A program made the position numbers and the translations under genes. Of a stretch of DNA of 64,000 bases, positions 8,332 to 17,672 are shown piece after piece (position 1 is the first letter of the stretch; every line of letters starts with the position of its first letter). This stretch comes from Teichococcus oryzae (GTDB taxonomy: Bacteria > Pseudomonadota > Alphaproteobacteria > Acetobacterales > Acetobacteraceae). The notes under the pieces were generated by a model, which searched no databases, was not told the origin of the DNA, and was given only the letters and a program-made list of their open reading frames with translations. Where the stretch lies: positions 33,015-97,014 of the forward strand of contig NZ_VUKA01000010.1 of the NCBI RefSeq assembly GCF_008386565.1, in the 5' to 3' direction.

Positions 8332-9903
8332 TCAGGTCTTGTCAAGATTCCAGAACAAGCAAAAGCCCCTTGGAATTCCAGTCACGTTCCGCCGGTAGGC
8401 GGTAGGGTCCAGGGACTGACCCAGAGGGATATAAGGAACGTCCAGCATGGCCTGGCGCTGCATGTCAGCACACAGCGCCTTCTGGGTCGCTTCGTCCGGC
8501 GCATCGAACCAGGCGTCCCGCAGCGCCTCGATCCTCGGGCTCCGGGGCCAGCCGGCAAAGGCTTGGTCGCCATGGCCGCGCAACACGAGGTGGCCGGCCG
8601 GGCTCATCTGATCAAGCCCGCCAAAGGAGGTGAAGAACGCGCTCCAGCCACCCTGCGTCGGGGGCTCACGCTTCACCCGGCGCTGGTTCATGGCGGCGTT
8701 GTCCATGAGCATCGGCTGCACATTGAAGCCGATGCGCTTCAGGAGATCCACCCCAACTTCCGCAACGCCGCTTGCCGCGGATGCGGCGTTCTGGATAACC
8801 ACGACAGGCTCGTTGGCGTAGCCGGCGGCCAGCAGGTCACGGCGCGACCGGTCGATGTCCCGGGCTCCGGTGATGCTGTCCATTCCGGCGTCGCTCGCCA
8901 TCGGGCCAGGCGCGAAGAAGCCGATGCCGTCGCGCCACAGGCTGGTATCATCGCCCATCATGGTCCGCATGAAGTCGGACTGGACCACCGAATTCAGCAC
9001 GATGCGCCGGATCGCGGCATTGTCGAAGGGCGGATGCAGGTGGTTCAGCCGCATGATGCTGATCTGTCCGGTGGGATCGCTGACCTCGATCACAACATCC
9101 CGGTTCCGCCGCATCAGGTCGAGAAGATCGCCGGAAGGGCGCTCGAACCAATCGACCTCACCCGAAAGCAGGGCGCTGGCCGCGGTGCCTGCATCCGGCA
9201 TCGTGGTCCACTCCACCCTGTCGACCTTGACGATCTTGGGACCGGCGGTGAAGCTGGGCGTGCCGCCGGGCCGCGGGCGATAATCCGCGAAGCGCTTGTA
9301 GATGTTCCTTGCGCCGGGGACGCGCTCCTCCGCGGCGAACATGAAGGGGCCGCTGCCGATCACCTCCCGCACCGGCGTGTTGGGGGAGGTCTGGGCCAGG
9401 CGCTCCGGCATGATGCAGGGCATGTGGGATGCCGCCTTGCCAAGGGCTTCGGGCAGCATCGGGAAGGGCTTGCGCAGGCGGAAGCGGATCACGCGGTCCG
9501 ATGGTGCGCTCAGCTCGGCGGTCACGTCCATCAAGGTCGAGCCGAGCGGGTCCCGGGCACCCCAGCGACGGATCGAGGCAACGCAGTCCCGGGCCAGGAC
9601 CGGCTCGCCGTCATGGAAGCGCAGGCCTTCGCGCAGGGTCAGGTTCCAGAGCTTGCCACCCTCCTCCACGACATGCCCTTCCACCATCTGCGGATGTGGC
9701 CGGAGATGCTCGTCCAGTCCGTAAAGCGTGTCATAGACAAGGTAGCCGTGATTGCGCGTGACGTAGGTGGAGGTCCAGACGGGATCGGTGATGTCCAGAT
9801 CGTTGCGCGGAACGAAGCGCAGAACCTTGGCCGCCTGTGCCCGGATGCTGGGGGCGACGAGCGTGGCAGCAGCGGCGGCGAAAAGAGGCCGGCGCCCGAT
9901 CAT
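8332..9903 (-). CDS. ABC transporter family-5 (peptide-type) substrate-binding protein
   Basis: A 523-residue periplasmic binding protein of the DppA/OppA/NikA fold. A signal peptide (about residues 1-23, ending SIRAQA) is followed by VTRNHGYLVYDTLYG (about 48-62), REGLRFHDGEPV and the family's C-terminal alpha/beta lobe. The end NVTGIPRGFCLFWN is shared with two paralogues in this window (36766-38352 and 45299-46888), so these form one subfamily. It overlaps the upstream amidase by ATGA (9900-9903) and is co-translated with it, suggesting an amide or amino-acid derivative as ligand. No cognate permease or ATPase gene is nearby, so it must use a transporter encoded elsewhere or act as a sensor. 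Confidence 0.87.
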   Translation of the reverse strand: MIGRRPLFAAAAATLVAPSIRAQAAKVLRFVPRNDLDITDPVWTSTYVTRNHGYLVYDTLYGLDEHLRPHPQMVEGHVVEEGGKLWNLTLREGLRFHDGEPVLARDCVASIRRWGARDPLGSTLMDVTAELSAPSDRVIRFRLRKPFPMLPEALGKAASHMPCIMPERLAQTSPNTPVREVIGSGPFMFAAEERVPGARNIYKRFADYRPRPGGTPSFTAGPKIVKVDRVEWTTMPDAGTAASALLSGEVDWFERPSGDLLDLMRRNRDVVIEVSDPTGQISIMRLNHLHPPFDNAAIRRIVLNSVVQSDFMRTMMGDDTSLWRDGIGFFAPGPMASDAGMDSITGARDIDRSRRDLLAAGYANEPVVVIQNAASAASGVAEVGVDLLKRIGFNVQPMLMDNAAMNQRRVKREPPTQGGWSAFFTSFGGLDQMSPAGHLVLRGHGDQAFAGWPRSPRIEALRDAWFDAPDEATQKALCADMQRQAMLDVPYIPLGQSLDPTAYRRNVTGIPRGFCLFWNLDKT

Positions 9904-11375
9904 GCCCGGCGCTCCGCCAGATAGCGGGACAGGTCCGGCACGGGGCGGCCAAACTCTTCCAATCCGTTCAGCACCTGCTCCAGGGCGAGGGCGATCCGAA
10001 GCAGCCGGATGTCATCCCGGTAGCGGCCGATCAGATTGATCCCGAAGGGCAGGCCGTCGTGGCCGAGGCCGGCCGTGATGGTTGCCACCGGATGCGCAGT
10101 CCAGGTGATCGGCGTGTTGATGCTCGGCTTCGGCATCCTGTCGAAATCATATTCATCCGGCGCGAACCGGGCATTGTCGGCCTTCAGTGCCGCTTCACGG
10201 CGATTCACTTCCTCCAAGGACGGCAAAGGTTCGGATGCTCCGGGCGTGATCAGCACATCGAAGCCTTGCATGAAGCCGGCCAGCGCGCGGAAGGCCTGGG
10301 TCTGGACACGCTGCGCCTCCGCGATCATGCGAGCCGAGGCTGCGAAGCCGCGCCGAAGATCCACATTCTTCGCGGCGGTCAGCCGCTCGGGTGCGCTTGC
10401 ATGAACCTCGCCATAGGCTACCAGATAAGCCAAGGTGCGCAGCATGTAGAAGGCATGATTGATGGGCCCCAGATCGGGCGTGACCCATTCGATCCGGCTG
10501 ACTTCCGGCGTGATGGCGGCGATCACCTCCTCGAACCGGCCGCGGATGCCGCCATCGACCTGGATGCAGCCCAGGTCAGGCGAGACGGCCACCCGCAGTT
10601 TCCTGGCTTCCAGCGGAACGGGCGTCAGGAGGGGGGAGATGTCCGGGTTCCAGTCGAAAGGATCGAAGGGGCTGGAGCAGATCATCCCGGCCAGCAGCAG
10701 CATGACATCCTCGGTCGATCGCGCCATTGGGCCGACCACGGAGGAAACATCGAAGGCAAGTGGCAGGCTCGGATATGCGACCAGACCCGGGCTGGGCCGA
10801 AGGCCAGCCGTTCCATTGCCCGCCGATGGGCCGCGGATGCTGCCGCCCATATCAGACCCTGTTGCAAGCGGCACCATGGAGGCGGAAAGCGCAACCGCCG
10901 ATCCGCCGGAGGAGCCGAGGCAGGACAGGGAGGGATCATAGGCGTTGCGCGTCAGCCCATAGAGCGTGTTCTGTGAGGTGCCGCCCTGCAACAGTTCCGG
11001 CACGTTCGTCTTGCCGATGATGATGCCGCCGGCGGCCCGGATCGCCGCAACGGTGGGGGCATCCTCCGTTGCGATCCGGTCAGCGAAAAGCCGGCTGCCG
11101 AGGGTCGTGTGCAGCCCCTCGACATTCGTTGATTCCTTGACGGCCACGGGCAGGCCGAAAAGTGGAGGCAGGTCGCCCCCCCGCATCTGCACAGCCTCGG
11201 CTGCGACGGCCTCGCGCTCCGCCCGGTCCCAGCACATCTCCACGAACGCGTTGAGGTGGGGATTGAGTTGTTCTATGCGGGACCTGAACGCGCTCAGCAC
11301 CTCGCGCGGGGAAGCCGCACGGCTTGCCAATTGACGCCGGAGATCGCTGGCACTGAGGCTGAAGAAATCCTGCAT
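9900..11375 (-). CDS. Amidase (amidase-signature family)
   Basis: A 491-residue amidase hydrolysing a carboxamide to acid and ammonia. The Lys-cisSer-Ser triad is visible as Lys80 in VAVKES, the cis-Ser at about 156 in LGSSGGSAVALS, and the nucleophile Ser at about 179 in GSDMGGSIRG; the spacing fits the family. No signal peptide, so cytosolic. The ATG at 11373-11375 is chosen because CCGGAG precedes it by six bases; a TTG at 11399 would add only eight residues. The stop overlaps the start of the family-5 binding protein, while a TctC gene lies 354 bp upstream. The substrate specificity is not readable; the binding-protein coupling suggests the substrate is imported. Confidence 0.88.
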   Translation of the reverse strand: MQDFFSLSASDLRRQLASRAASPREVLSAFRSRIEQLNPHLNAFVEMCWDRAEREAVAAEAVQMRGGDLPPLFGLPVAVKESTNVEGLHTTLGSRLFADRIATEDAPTVAAIRAAGGIIIGKTNVPELLQGGTSQNTLYGLTRNAYDPSLSCLGSSGGSAVALSASMVPLATGSDMGGSIRGPSAGNGTAGLRPSPGLVAYPSLPLAFDVSSVVGPMARSTEDVMLLLAGMICSSPFDPFDWNPDISPLLTPVPLEARKLRVAVSPDLGCIQVDGGIRGRFEEVIAAITPEVSRIEWVTPDLGPINHAFYMLRTLAYLVAYGEVHASAPERLTAAKNVDLRRGFAASARMIAEAQRVQTQAFRALAGFMQGFDVLITPGASEPLPSLEEVNRREAALKADNARFAPDEYDFDRMPKPSINTPITWTAHPVATITAGLGHDGLPFGINLIGRYRDDIRLLRIALALEQVLNGLEEFGRPVPDLSRYLAERRA

Positions 11376-11729
11376 GCGAATCTCCGGATCGATTGTCAAA
11401 CAAGCACCACCGAAACGGTATGGCCCTGTGGAACAGCCGTCAACGCCGATTCACGGCGCCAACGCGATCTGCCCAGTGTCGCGCCAACATGCTTTCAACG
11501 CTGTGTTCAACACAAACAATGCGAATCAGCAGTGTTCTCGGATCGCGATCCGGACACGAAGCCATCCTTGCCTCCGCAAGCGGACAAACAAGGCCAGACT
11601 TACGAAAGCAGGGCGGAAATCAGCGAATCATCTTTCCCCAACTCCGCCCCGCATCCGTCGAATGGAGGCACTTTGAAAATGCAGGTGCCCCGGTGGGCGA
11701 GCCCAGGCTCCGCTGGAAGCTTATCCAAG
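11376..11729. other. Intergenic interval upstream of the amidase
   Basis: Only out-of-frame, Arg/Ser-rich reading frames occur here. The interval separates the TctC gene from the amidase/binding-protein pair, so it probably carries the promoter of the latter. Apart from a short CGCCG-ATTCA-CGGCG repeat near 11447-11461, I see no convincing operator or terminator. Confidence 0.4.
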
Positions 11730-12710
11730 CTATTCCATGCGGATATTGGCTTCGCGCAGCAGCTTGACGGTTGCTTCCGTTTCGCGGTTCAGCAGGGCCG
11801 CCGCGTCTCCGGCCGTTCCGCCCCCCAGCATGAATCCAGCTTCCCTGAGGCGCTGACGGGTTTCCGGATGCGCCAATGCCTTGTTCAAGGCTGAGACCCA
11901 GCGTTCGACGATGGGCGCCGGCAGGCCAGCAGGCGCCACGATCATGTACCAGAGCGTCCTTTCGAATCCAGGAAAGCCGGATTCGGCCACAGTAGGAACA
12001 TCAGGCAACCATTCCACGCGCTCCGGTGTCGTCACCGCCAGGGCACGCATGGCACCCGACTTGATGTGAGGAAGATTGCTTGGAAGGGTATCGACATTGA
12101 GGTCGACCTGGCCGGCGATCAGGTCAGTCATCGCCTGGCCGCTTCCCCTGTACGGAACATGGGTCATCTTGACGCCGGCCGCGCGCGACAGAAGTTCCGC
12201 AGCCAGATGCTGCGCGGCACCGATGCCGGAGGAGGCGTAGTTCAATTTGCCGGGGTTGGCGCGTGCGTAGGTGATCAGTTCGCCCAGGGTGCGGAAAGGC
12301 GACTTGGCCGGCACGACCACCACTTGCGGCACACTGGCCACTTGCAGGATGGGTGTCATATCCCGCAACGAATCATAGGGCGGGTTCGCGGTTGCCTTCG
12401 GAACAACAACCAAAGTGCTCGGCGACGCGATCATCATGGTGTAGCCATCGGCGGCGGCCCGGATAACGCCCTGGGCAGCAATCGTGCCACTGGCGCCCGG
12501 CTTGTTCTCCACCACCACCGGCTGGCCGAAATCATCCCTCAGCCGGGAGGCAAGAAGCCGTGCGACGATGTCGCTGCCGCCGCCAGGAACAAATCCTTCC
12601 ACCAGCGTGACACTGCGCGCCGGATAAGCGCTCTGCGCCGAACCCAGTTGAGGAAACGCCAGCAAAGGCAGCATCGCCGCGCAGGCGCGCCTGGTAAGCC
12701 TCATATTCAT
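11730..12710 (-). CDS. TctC/Bug-family tripartite tricarboxylate transporter receptor
   Basis: A 326-residue periplasmic binding protein of the Bug family, which binds small carboxylates or amides and delivers them to TctA/TctB-type permeases. A signal peptide (about 1-25, ending GSAQSA) is followed by YPARSVTLVEGFVPGGGSD (the ligand-loop region), QPVVVENKPGASG and MTHVPYRGSGQAMTDL, all diagnostic. AGGAG lies five bases before the ATG. It is downstream of the crotonase and GntR genes on the same strand, hinting at uptake of an acid that is activated to a CoA ester. No tctA or tctB gene is present in the window. Confidence 0.9.
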   Translation of the reverse strand: MNMRLTRRACAAMLPLLAFPQLGSAQSAYPARSVTLVEGFVPGGGSDIVARLLASRLRDDFGQPVVVENKPGASGTIAAQGVIRAAADGYTMMIASPSTLVVVPKATANPPYDSLRDMTPILQVASVPQVVVVPAKSPFRTLGELITYARANPGKLNYASSGIGAAQHLAAELLSRAAGVKMTHVPYRGSGQAMTDLIAGQVDLNVDTLPSNLPHIKSGAMRALAVTTPERVEWLPDVPTVAESGFPGFERTLWYMIVAPAGLPAPIVERWVSALNKALAHPETRQRLREAGFMLGGGTAGDAAALLNRETEATVKLLREANIRME

Positions 12711-12810
12711 ACCGACTCCTAGTCACGTCATGATGGATCGCCAGCTTGGCGAATATCGACAGGCCTGCTTCAGGATCAAGCGCATAGAAGGCCCTTCGCA
12801 CGGATGGAGA

Positions 12811-13608
12811 TCAGCCTTCTTCCATCTGCGGCAGGCGGTAGCGGTCCTGAGGGTCGTCCCAGCCCTTGAAGTTGGGCGCCCGCTTCTCGGCGAAGGCTGC
12901 GCGGCTTTCCAGCAGATCGCTCTTGGCGCCGTGCTCATGCAGTGCATCCGCAAGGCGCTGCTGAACCGGTTCGACCCGCGGACGCATGCACCGCATCATG
13001 TGAATGGTGTTCACGCGCGAGGCCGGCGGTAGTGTCAGCAAGTGGCGCGCCATTTCCAGCGCGCTGTCCAGGACGCCCTCCGGTTCCACGAGGCGGTTGA
13101 CGAAGCCGAGCTGGAAGAAGCGTTCCGCGGTGAAGCGGAAGCCGAGCGCCATTTCCATGGCAACCGGAAAGGCCAGATTGGCGATCTGCCCATGATTGTA
13201 GCCGCCGAGAAGCCAGCGCTTGGCCTCGGACACTTCGAAAACGGCGGTGGTTGCGGCGACGCGCAGGTCGGTCCGTTCGACAAGCATGAAGCCGCCGCCC
13301 ATGGCAAAGCCGTTCACAGCGGCAATGACCGGCTTCTCCAGCGTTCCCGCATTGAAGGGGTCCTCGATCGCGGCGCGCCGCCCGCCGGGATTCTTTTCCG
13401 CGAGGGATTCCTTCATGTCCTCGCCGGCACAAAAGGCCCGGCCGGTGCCGGTGAGGATGGCAACCTCCAGCGAATCGTCGTGGCGGAACTCTGTCCAGGT
13501 GCGCGCCAGTTCCGTGCGCAGTTCGTGATTGAGCGCGTTCAGCCGCTCAGGGCGGTTCATCCGCACCACCAGCACCTGCCCATGACGCTCGGTTTCCACA
13601 ACGGACAT
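12811..13608 (-). CDS. Enoyl-CoA hydratase/isomerase-family (crotonase) protein
   Basis: A 265-residue cytosolic crotonase-fold enzyme acting on an acyl-CoA thioester. The two oxyanion-hole segments are clear: AFCAGEDMK (about 58-66) and NGFAMGGGFMLV (about 99-110). The usual catalytic Glu pair is not obvious. Residues 123-137 read VFEVSEAKRWLLGGY, with a Glu at 128 that could serve, so hydratase, isomerase and hydrolase chemistry are all possible. GGAGG lies about ten bases before the ATG. It sits between a GntR gene (38 bp upstream) and a TctC gene, probably in one transcript. The product belongs to a local acid-degradation module together with the divergent CoA-transferase. Confidence 0.86.
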   Translation of the reverse strand: MSVVETERHGQVLVVRMNRPERLNALNHELRTELARTWTEFRHDDSLEVAILTGTGRAFCAGEDMKESLAEKNPGGRRAAIEDPFNAGTLEKPVIAAVNGFAMGGGFMLVERTDLRVAATTAVFEVSEAKRWLLGGYNHGQIANLAFPVAMEMALGFRFTAERFFQLGFVNRLVEPEGVLDSALEMARHLLTLPPASRVNTIHMMRCMRPRVEPVQQRLADALHEHGAKSDLLESRAAFAEKRAPNFKGWDDPQDRYRLPQMEEG

Positions 13609-13646
13609 ATCGCAGCTTCCTCCCTATGGCGGCACAGTCAGCGCCT

Positions 13647-14330
13647 TCAGTTATTGGTATAGGCGATGGATGCCAGAAGCCTGGCACGGCCTGCTCTGGC
13701 ATGCCGCTCGCCCAGTTGCCGCGCATGCTCCACATCGCCGGACAGGATCGCATCCATCAAGGCCCGATGCTCGGCATTCGCATCGACCATGTTCGGCGTG
13801 TCGTCGAACGAACGCCTCCGGAGCAGGAGCAGCTTTCGCGTATGATCCAGATAGACCGCCTCCGCCGGGGCGTTGCCCGCCAATGCGAGCTGCCGCTTGT
13901 GGAAGCGGACATTGAGGTCGAAGAACTGGTCTTTCCGTTCAGCGCGCGCGGCCGCCTCCATCTCGCCGACATAGGCCTGCAATTCCAGGGCCTGGGCCGC
14001 GGTGATGGTGGCGGCAAGGCGGCCGGCGGCATAGCCGATCAGCAGCGCGTTGAGATCGTAGATGGCCAGCGCCTCATCCAGTTGCAATTCACGGACAAAG
14101 GCGCCTCGGTTGAGGATAACGGTGACAAGTCCCATGCGTTCCAAGGTCCGCGCGGCCTCACGGACCGGCCCCCGGCTGACCCCGAGCCGCCGTGCCAGTG
14201 CAAGCTCGTTGATATGTTCGCCCGGAGCGAGCTCTCCCCGGGTGATCATGGCTTCCAACTCGGCTTCAACACAATTGGCAAGAGCGCTCCCCGTCGCCTC
14301 CGGAACTTTTGTCAGCAATCTCTTCTGCAT
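13647..14330 (-). CDS. GntR/FadR-family transcriptional regulator
   Basis: A 227-residue repressor-type regulator. The N-terminal winged helix (about 20-80) contains NELALARRLGVSRGPVREAA, the recognition helix of the FadR subgroup. The rest is an all-helical FCD ligand domain with the usual His-bearing helices (NVRFHKRQL, EHRALMDAI). The ATG at 14328-14330 is used because GAGGG precedes it by five bases; the longer frame to 14447 adds unrelated residues. It is divergent from the CaiB/BaiF CoA-transferase at 14668 and leads the crotonase/TctC run, so it probably controls both directions. Confidence 0.87.
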   Translation of the reverse strand: MQKRLLTKVPEATGSALANCVEAELEAMITRGELAPGEHINELALARRLGVSRGPVREAARTLERMGLVTVILNRGAFVRELQLDEALAIYDLNALLIGYAAGRLAATITAAQALELQAYVGEMEAAARAERKDQFFDLNVRFHKRQLALAGNAPAEAVYLDHTRKLLLLRRRSFDDTPNMVDANAEHRALMDAILSGDVEHARQLGERHARAGRARLLASIAYTNN

Positions 14331-14667
14331 CAAGCCCTCATGAACGCCGGCATGACATCGTGCCTTGCTGCGGCTGCCTTTTCCACCACAAAAGTGTTGG
14401 CAATCCTCGAAACCGCTGCCAGGCTTCTTCAGAAGCGGAGGGAGCAACGGAAATCATGATCCCGGCCCTGAAATCCCATGCGTCCGCCATGGCCCAAGGC
14501 TCCGCCGAATAGGCGCGGCCGGTTTCTTCGCGGTCTTGAAGAACCAGCCCGGTTTTGGCAGGCCCCGCGGGTGCCAGCCTCCCTCTTTGGCTCTGGCAGC
14601 AGAATTCCTGCCCGCGACGTGATGCGCCTCCGCCATAGCCCCACCCCATCATAGGACGGAACAGCAC
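14331..14667. other. Divergent promoter region between GntR and CoA-transferase genes
   Basis: No gene is visible. Transcription must start in both directions here. An AGGA element lies upstream of the CoA-transferase ATG at 14668. I found no clear GntR-type palindrome. Confidence 0.45.
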
Positions 14668-15852
14668 ATGGCCACCGGACCCCTTTCCCGCTTCAAGGTC
14701 ATCGATCTCACCCGTGTCCGTTCCGGCCCCACCTGCGTTCGGCAACTCGCCGACTGGGGCGCCGACGTGATCCAGATCGAGGCTCCGGAAGGGATGGAAG
14801 GCGCTGATGGCGGGTTCGGCGGCGCGCGCCATGGTCCGGATTTCCAGAACCTGCACCGCAACAAGCGCAGCCTGACGCTGGACCTGAAATCACCGGACGG
14901 AATTGCCGTTCTGAAGCAGCTGGTGGCGCAGGCCGATGTGGTGGTGGAGAATTTCCGTCCCGACGTAAAGCGGCGCCTTGGCATCGATTACGAGGCGCTC
15001 AGCGCCATCAACCCGCGGCTGGTTTATGGCTCCATTTCAGGGTTCGGGCAGAGTGGCCCCTATGCGGGCCGCCCCGGCTTCGACCAGATCGCCCAGGGCA
15101 TGGGGGGGCTCATGTCCATCACCGGCTTGCCAGGGCAGGGGCCGGTGCGCGTCGGCATTCCCATCGCCGATCTCACCGCCGGCATCTTCTGCGCCATGGG
15201 CATCCTGATCGCGCTGCTCGAACGGGAGGAAAGCGGCCAGGGGCAGTGGGTGCAATCCTCACTTCTCGAAGCACAGATCGCCATGCTCGATTTCCAGGCG
15301 GCTCGGTGGCTCGTTTCCCGGGAAGTGCCAGGCCAGGCTGGCAACGACCACCCAACCGGCATTCCGACCGGCGTTTTCCGCACCAAGGACGGGCTGATGA
15401 ACCTCGCCGCGACAGGCAAGATCATTTTCACCCGCTTCTGCGAAGCGGTCGGCGCCCGCCACATCCTGGACAATCCGGATTATGCCACGGCGCCACTGCG
15501 CTCGCAGAACCGGGTGGCGCTGAACCGCGAGATCGGCGAGGTGCTGGCCAGCCGCACCACCGCCGAATGGGTCGCGTTGCTGAACGAGGCCGGCGTGCCA
15601 TCCGGTCCCATCAACAGCATCGACGAGGTTTTCGCCGATGAGCAGGTGCGCCATCTCGGCATCGCCACACCCGTGCATCATCCGGCCCTGGGTGAAATCG
15701 AGCTGGTGGGGCAGGCGGTGCGGCTGTCCCGCACGCCGAGCCGCCTCCGCACCGCAGCGCGCGAGAAGGGTGAGGACAGCGCGGAAATCCTGCGGGAACT
15801 CGGCTTTGATGCGGCGCGCATCGAGGCATTGCGTCAGGCGCGCGTTATCTGA
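14668..15852 (+). CDS. CaiB/BaiF (class III) CoA-transferase
   Basis: A 394-residue type III CoA-transferase, moving CoA between carboxylic acids. The N-terminal part has FKVIDLTRVRSGPTC, NLHRNKRSLTLDLKSPDG and VVVENFRP, all standard for the family. The catalytic Asp is Asp168 in VGIPIADLTAG. The length matches formyl-CoA transferase. It lies divergently from a GntR gene and convergently with a TctC gene, and probably activates the acid that the neighbouring crotonase acts on. The exact acyl donor and acceptor cannot be told from sequence. Confidence 0.9.
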   Translation: MATGPLSRFKVIDLTRVRSGPTCVRQLADWGADVIQIEAPEGMEGADGGFGGARHGPDFQNLHRNKRSLTLDLKSPDGIAVLKQLVAQADVVVENFRPDVKRRLGIDYEALSAINPRLVYGSISGFGQSGPYAGRPGFDQIAQGMGGLMSITGLPGQGPVRVGIPIADLTAGIFCAMGILIALLEREESGQGQWVQSSLLEAQIAMLDFQAARWLVSREVPGQAGNDHPTGIPTGVFRTKDGLMNLAATGKIIFTRFCEAVGARHILDNPDYATAPLRSQNRVALNREIGEVLASRTTAEWVALLNEAGVPSGPINSIDEVFADEQVRHLGIATPVHHPALGEIELVGQAVRLSRTPSRLRTAAREKGEDSAEILRELGFDAARIEALRQARVI

Positions 15853-15882
15853 GGAGCGCCCCACCCGGGCCCTGCCTTAGCG

Positions 15883-15903
15883 GCGCTGCCACGCCGGCAG
15901 CGC
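15883..15903 (+). terminator. Hairpin after the CoA-transferase
   Basis: GCGCTGCC pairs with GGCAGCGC across a five-base loop, 30 bp past the CoA-transferase stop and between convergent genes. Only TTAT follows, so the U-tract is weak. Confidence 0.5.
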
Positions 15904-15938
15904 TTATGATGCGCCAGGTCGCCTCCCAAGCCGCTTTG

Positions 15939-16919
15939 TCAGTCAGGCTTGATGTTGGCGGCCGTGATGACGGGTCGCCATTTCGCGATCTCCTCCCGCG
16001 TCATCACGGCAAGCTGGTTCGGGGAACCGCCGACCGGCTCCACGCCCTGGGCACGCAGATTCGCGAGGGACGGCGGATCGGCGAGCAGGGCATTGGTGGC
16101 CTGGTTCAGCCGGGCCACGATGTCCGCAGGCATCCCGGCGGGACCATAGAGCGACCAGCGCCCTTCCACCACGAAGTCCTGCACGCCCGCCTCCTGCATG
16201 GTCGGCGCATCGGGCAGAATGGCGACCCGCCGCGCCGAGGTCACGGCCAGGGCCTTCAGTGTGCCGGCATCCAGATGCGGCTTGAGGCCGAGCGGATGGT
16301 AGAACATCGCATCCACGCGCCCGGCCAGCAGATCGGTGATTGCCTGGCCAGCGTTGCGGTAGGGCACGTGTTGCGTTTCCAGCCCTGCCCGCAGGTTCAG
16401 AAGCGCCTGGGAAAGGTGCCCGGTGGTGCCGTTCCCCGCTGAGGCGAAGGACAGCGGCCTTGCCTTCGCCAGTGCCACAAGCTCCGCGACCGAGGCGACC
16501 TTCAGGGAAGCCGGAATGCCCAGCACCGATGGCGTCGTGACGAAGGGTGCGATGGGGGTGAAATCTTTCACCGCATCGAAGCCCGGATCGGCAAAGAGGC
16601 TGGCATTGATGCCATGCGTGCCATTGGTGCCGAGTAGCAGGGTGTAGCCATCGCCCCGCGCCTGCGCGACCGCCTGCGCCCCGACATTGCCGCCGGCGCC
16701 GACGCGGTTTTCCACCACAACGGGTTGGCCCGCCGCCTTCGCGAGGGCGCTTGCCAGGATGCGGCCAAGCGCGTCCGTGGTGGTGCCGGCGCCAAAGGGG
16801 ATCACCAGGCGGATCGGGCGGTCCGGCCAGCCGGCAGGCGATTGGGCAGGGGCGGAGCGGGCCAGCAATGGCATGGCGGCCAGGCTACCCAGCAGAACGC
16901 GGCGCGTGGCGAAGGTCAT
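15939..16919 (-). CDS. TctC/Bug-family tripartite tricarboxylate transporter receptor
   Basis: A 326-residue periplasmic solute-binding protein. The signal peptide (about 1-25, with a Tat-like TRRVLLGS start and an ARSAPAQ cleavage region) precedes WPDRPIRLVIPFGAGTTTD, QPVVVENRVGAGGNVG and THVPYRNAGQAITDLLAGRV in family-typical order. Its start overlaps the stop of the polysaccharide deacetylase gene (16916-16919), so it is the last cistron of the FAH hydrolase, deacetylase, TctC operon. No permease partner is present. Confidence 0.9.
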   Translation of the reverse strand: MTFATRRVLLGSLAAMPLLARSAPAQSPAGWPDRPIRLVIPFGAGTTTDALGRILASALAKAAGQPVVVENRVGAGGNVGAQAVAQARGDGYTLLLGTNGTHGINASLFADPGFDAVKDFTPIAPFVTTPSVLGIPASLKVASVAELVALAKARPLSFASAGNGTTGHLSQALLNLRAGLETQHVPYRNAGQAITDLLAGRVDAMFYHPLGLKPHLDAGTLKALAVTSARRVAILPDAPTMQEAGVQDFVVEGRWSLYGPAGMPADIVARLNQATNALLADPPSLANLRAQGVEPVGGSPNQLAVMTREEIAKWRPVITAANIKPD

Positions 16920-17584
16920 GCGGAGGCTCCGGCGCGAGGGTTGACGTAATCGGCGATGGGTCCCGTGGCCGCGCCCCGGCGCAGGGGAACGCAGCAGGGA
17001 GGAAAATCCTGCGTGAAGCGGGCACCCTGCTCGGCAAGGCGGCCCAGGAAGCGGTCCAGGTGGCGCATGGCGCCATTCGGCAGGTCATGCAGGACCAGCG
17101 TCACCGGCCCGGGGCCGCGGCACAGTTCCAGGGCCCGCTCCACCCAGCCATCGGGATCGCGGAAGTCGCCCGGCACGGCATTCCACAGGACGCAGGTGAA
17201 GCCGCCCCGCGTGAGGAGGTCGAGTGCGGCGGGGCTCAGCAGATGAGGGCCCAGCGCCCCGCCGCCACCCTGCGGGCGGAACAGCCGGTCGGGATGCGAG
17301 AGATCCCCGATCAGTTCCTGGGTGCGGGCGATCTCCGCTTCGGCCGTCATGGCTCCGCCCGGCGCTTCGCCGAGCGGCCCGGAATGGCTCCAGGTGTGGT
17401 TGCCGATCCAGTGGCCTTCGGCATGCGCCCGCACGGCCAGGTCACGATGCGCCGCCAGCTTATGCCCGAGCACGAAGAAGGTGGCGGACAGAGCGCGCCG
17501 CCGCAGCACCTCCAGCACCTCGGGTGTCACCTCCGGCTCAGGCCCGTTGTCGAAGGAAAGGGTGATGCGGGGCGTTCCGGTCAT
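16916..17584 (-). CDS. Polysaccharide deacetylase (NodB/CE4) family protein
   Basis: A 222-residue CE4-fold hydrolase. Motif 1 reads SFDNGPEP (about 10-17) with the catalytic-base Asp12, but the second, metal-binding Asp of the usual FDDGP is Asn13. Motif 2 is GNHTWSH with metal ligands His63 and His67. Motif 3 is FRPQGGGG. The Asn replacement is shared by a CE4 subgroup, so it need not abolish activity. No signal peptide is visible, so a cytosolic deacetylase or amidohydrolase acting on a small molecule is as likely as a wall enzyme. The gene is translationally coupled to TctC and follows the FAH hydrolase by 88 bp, which supports a catabolic role. Confidence 0.82.
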   Translation of the reverse strand: MTGTPRITLSFDNGPEPEVTPEVLEVLRRRALSATFFVLGHKLAAHRDLAVRAHAEGHWIGNHTWSHSGPLGEAPGGAMTAEAEIARTQELIGDLSHPDRLFRPQGGGGALGPHLLSPAALDLLTRGGFTCVLWNAVPGDFRDPDGWVERALELCRGPGPVTLVLHDLPNGAMRHLDRFLGRLAEQGARFTQDFPPCCVPLRRGAATGPIADYVNPRAGASA

Positions 17585-17672
17585 GGCCGCCCCGCTTCCT
17601 TTCTCGGGAAAGGGAAGAGGTTGTCACGTGCGGCAGCCGGGCCGTGTCCTGCCGCCGCCCCGTGCATCGCCT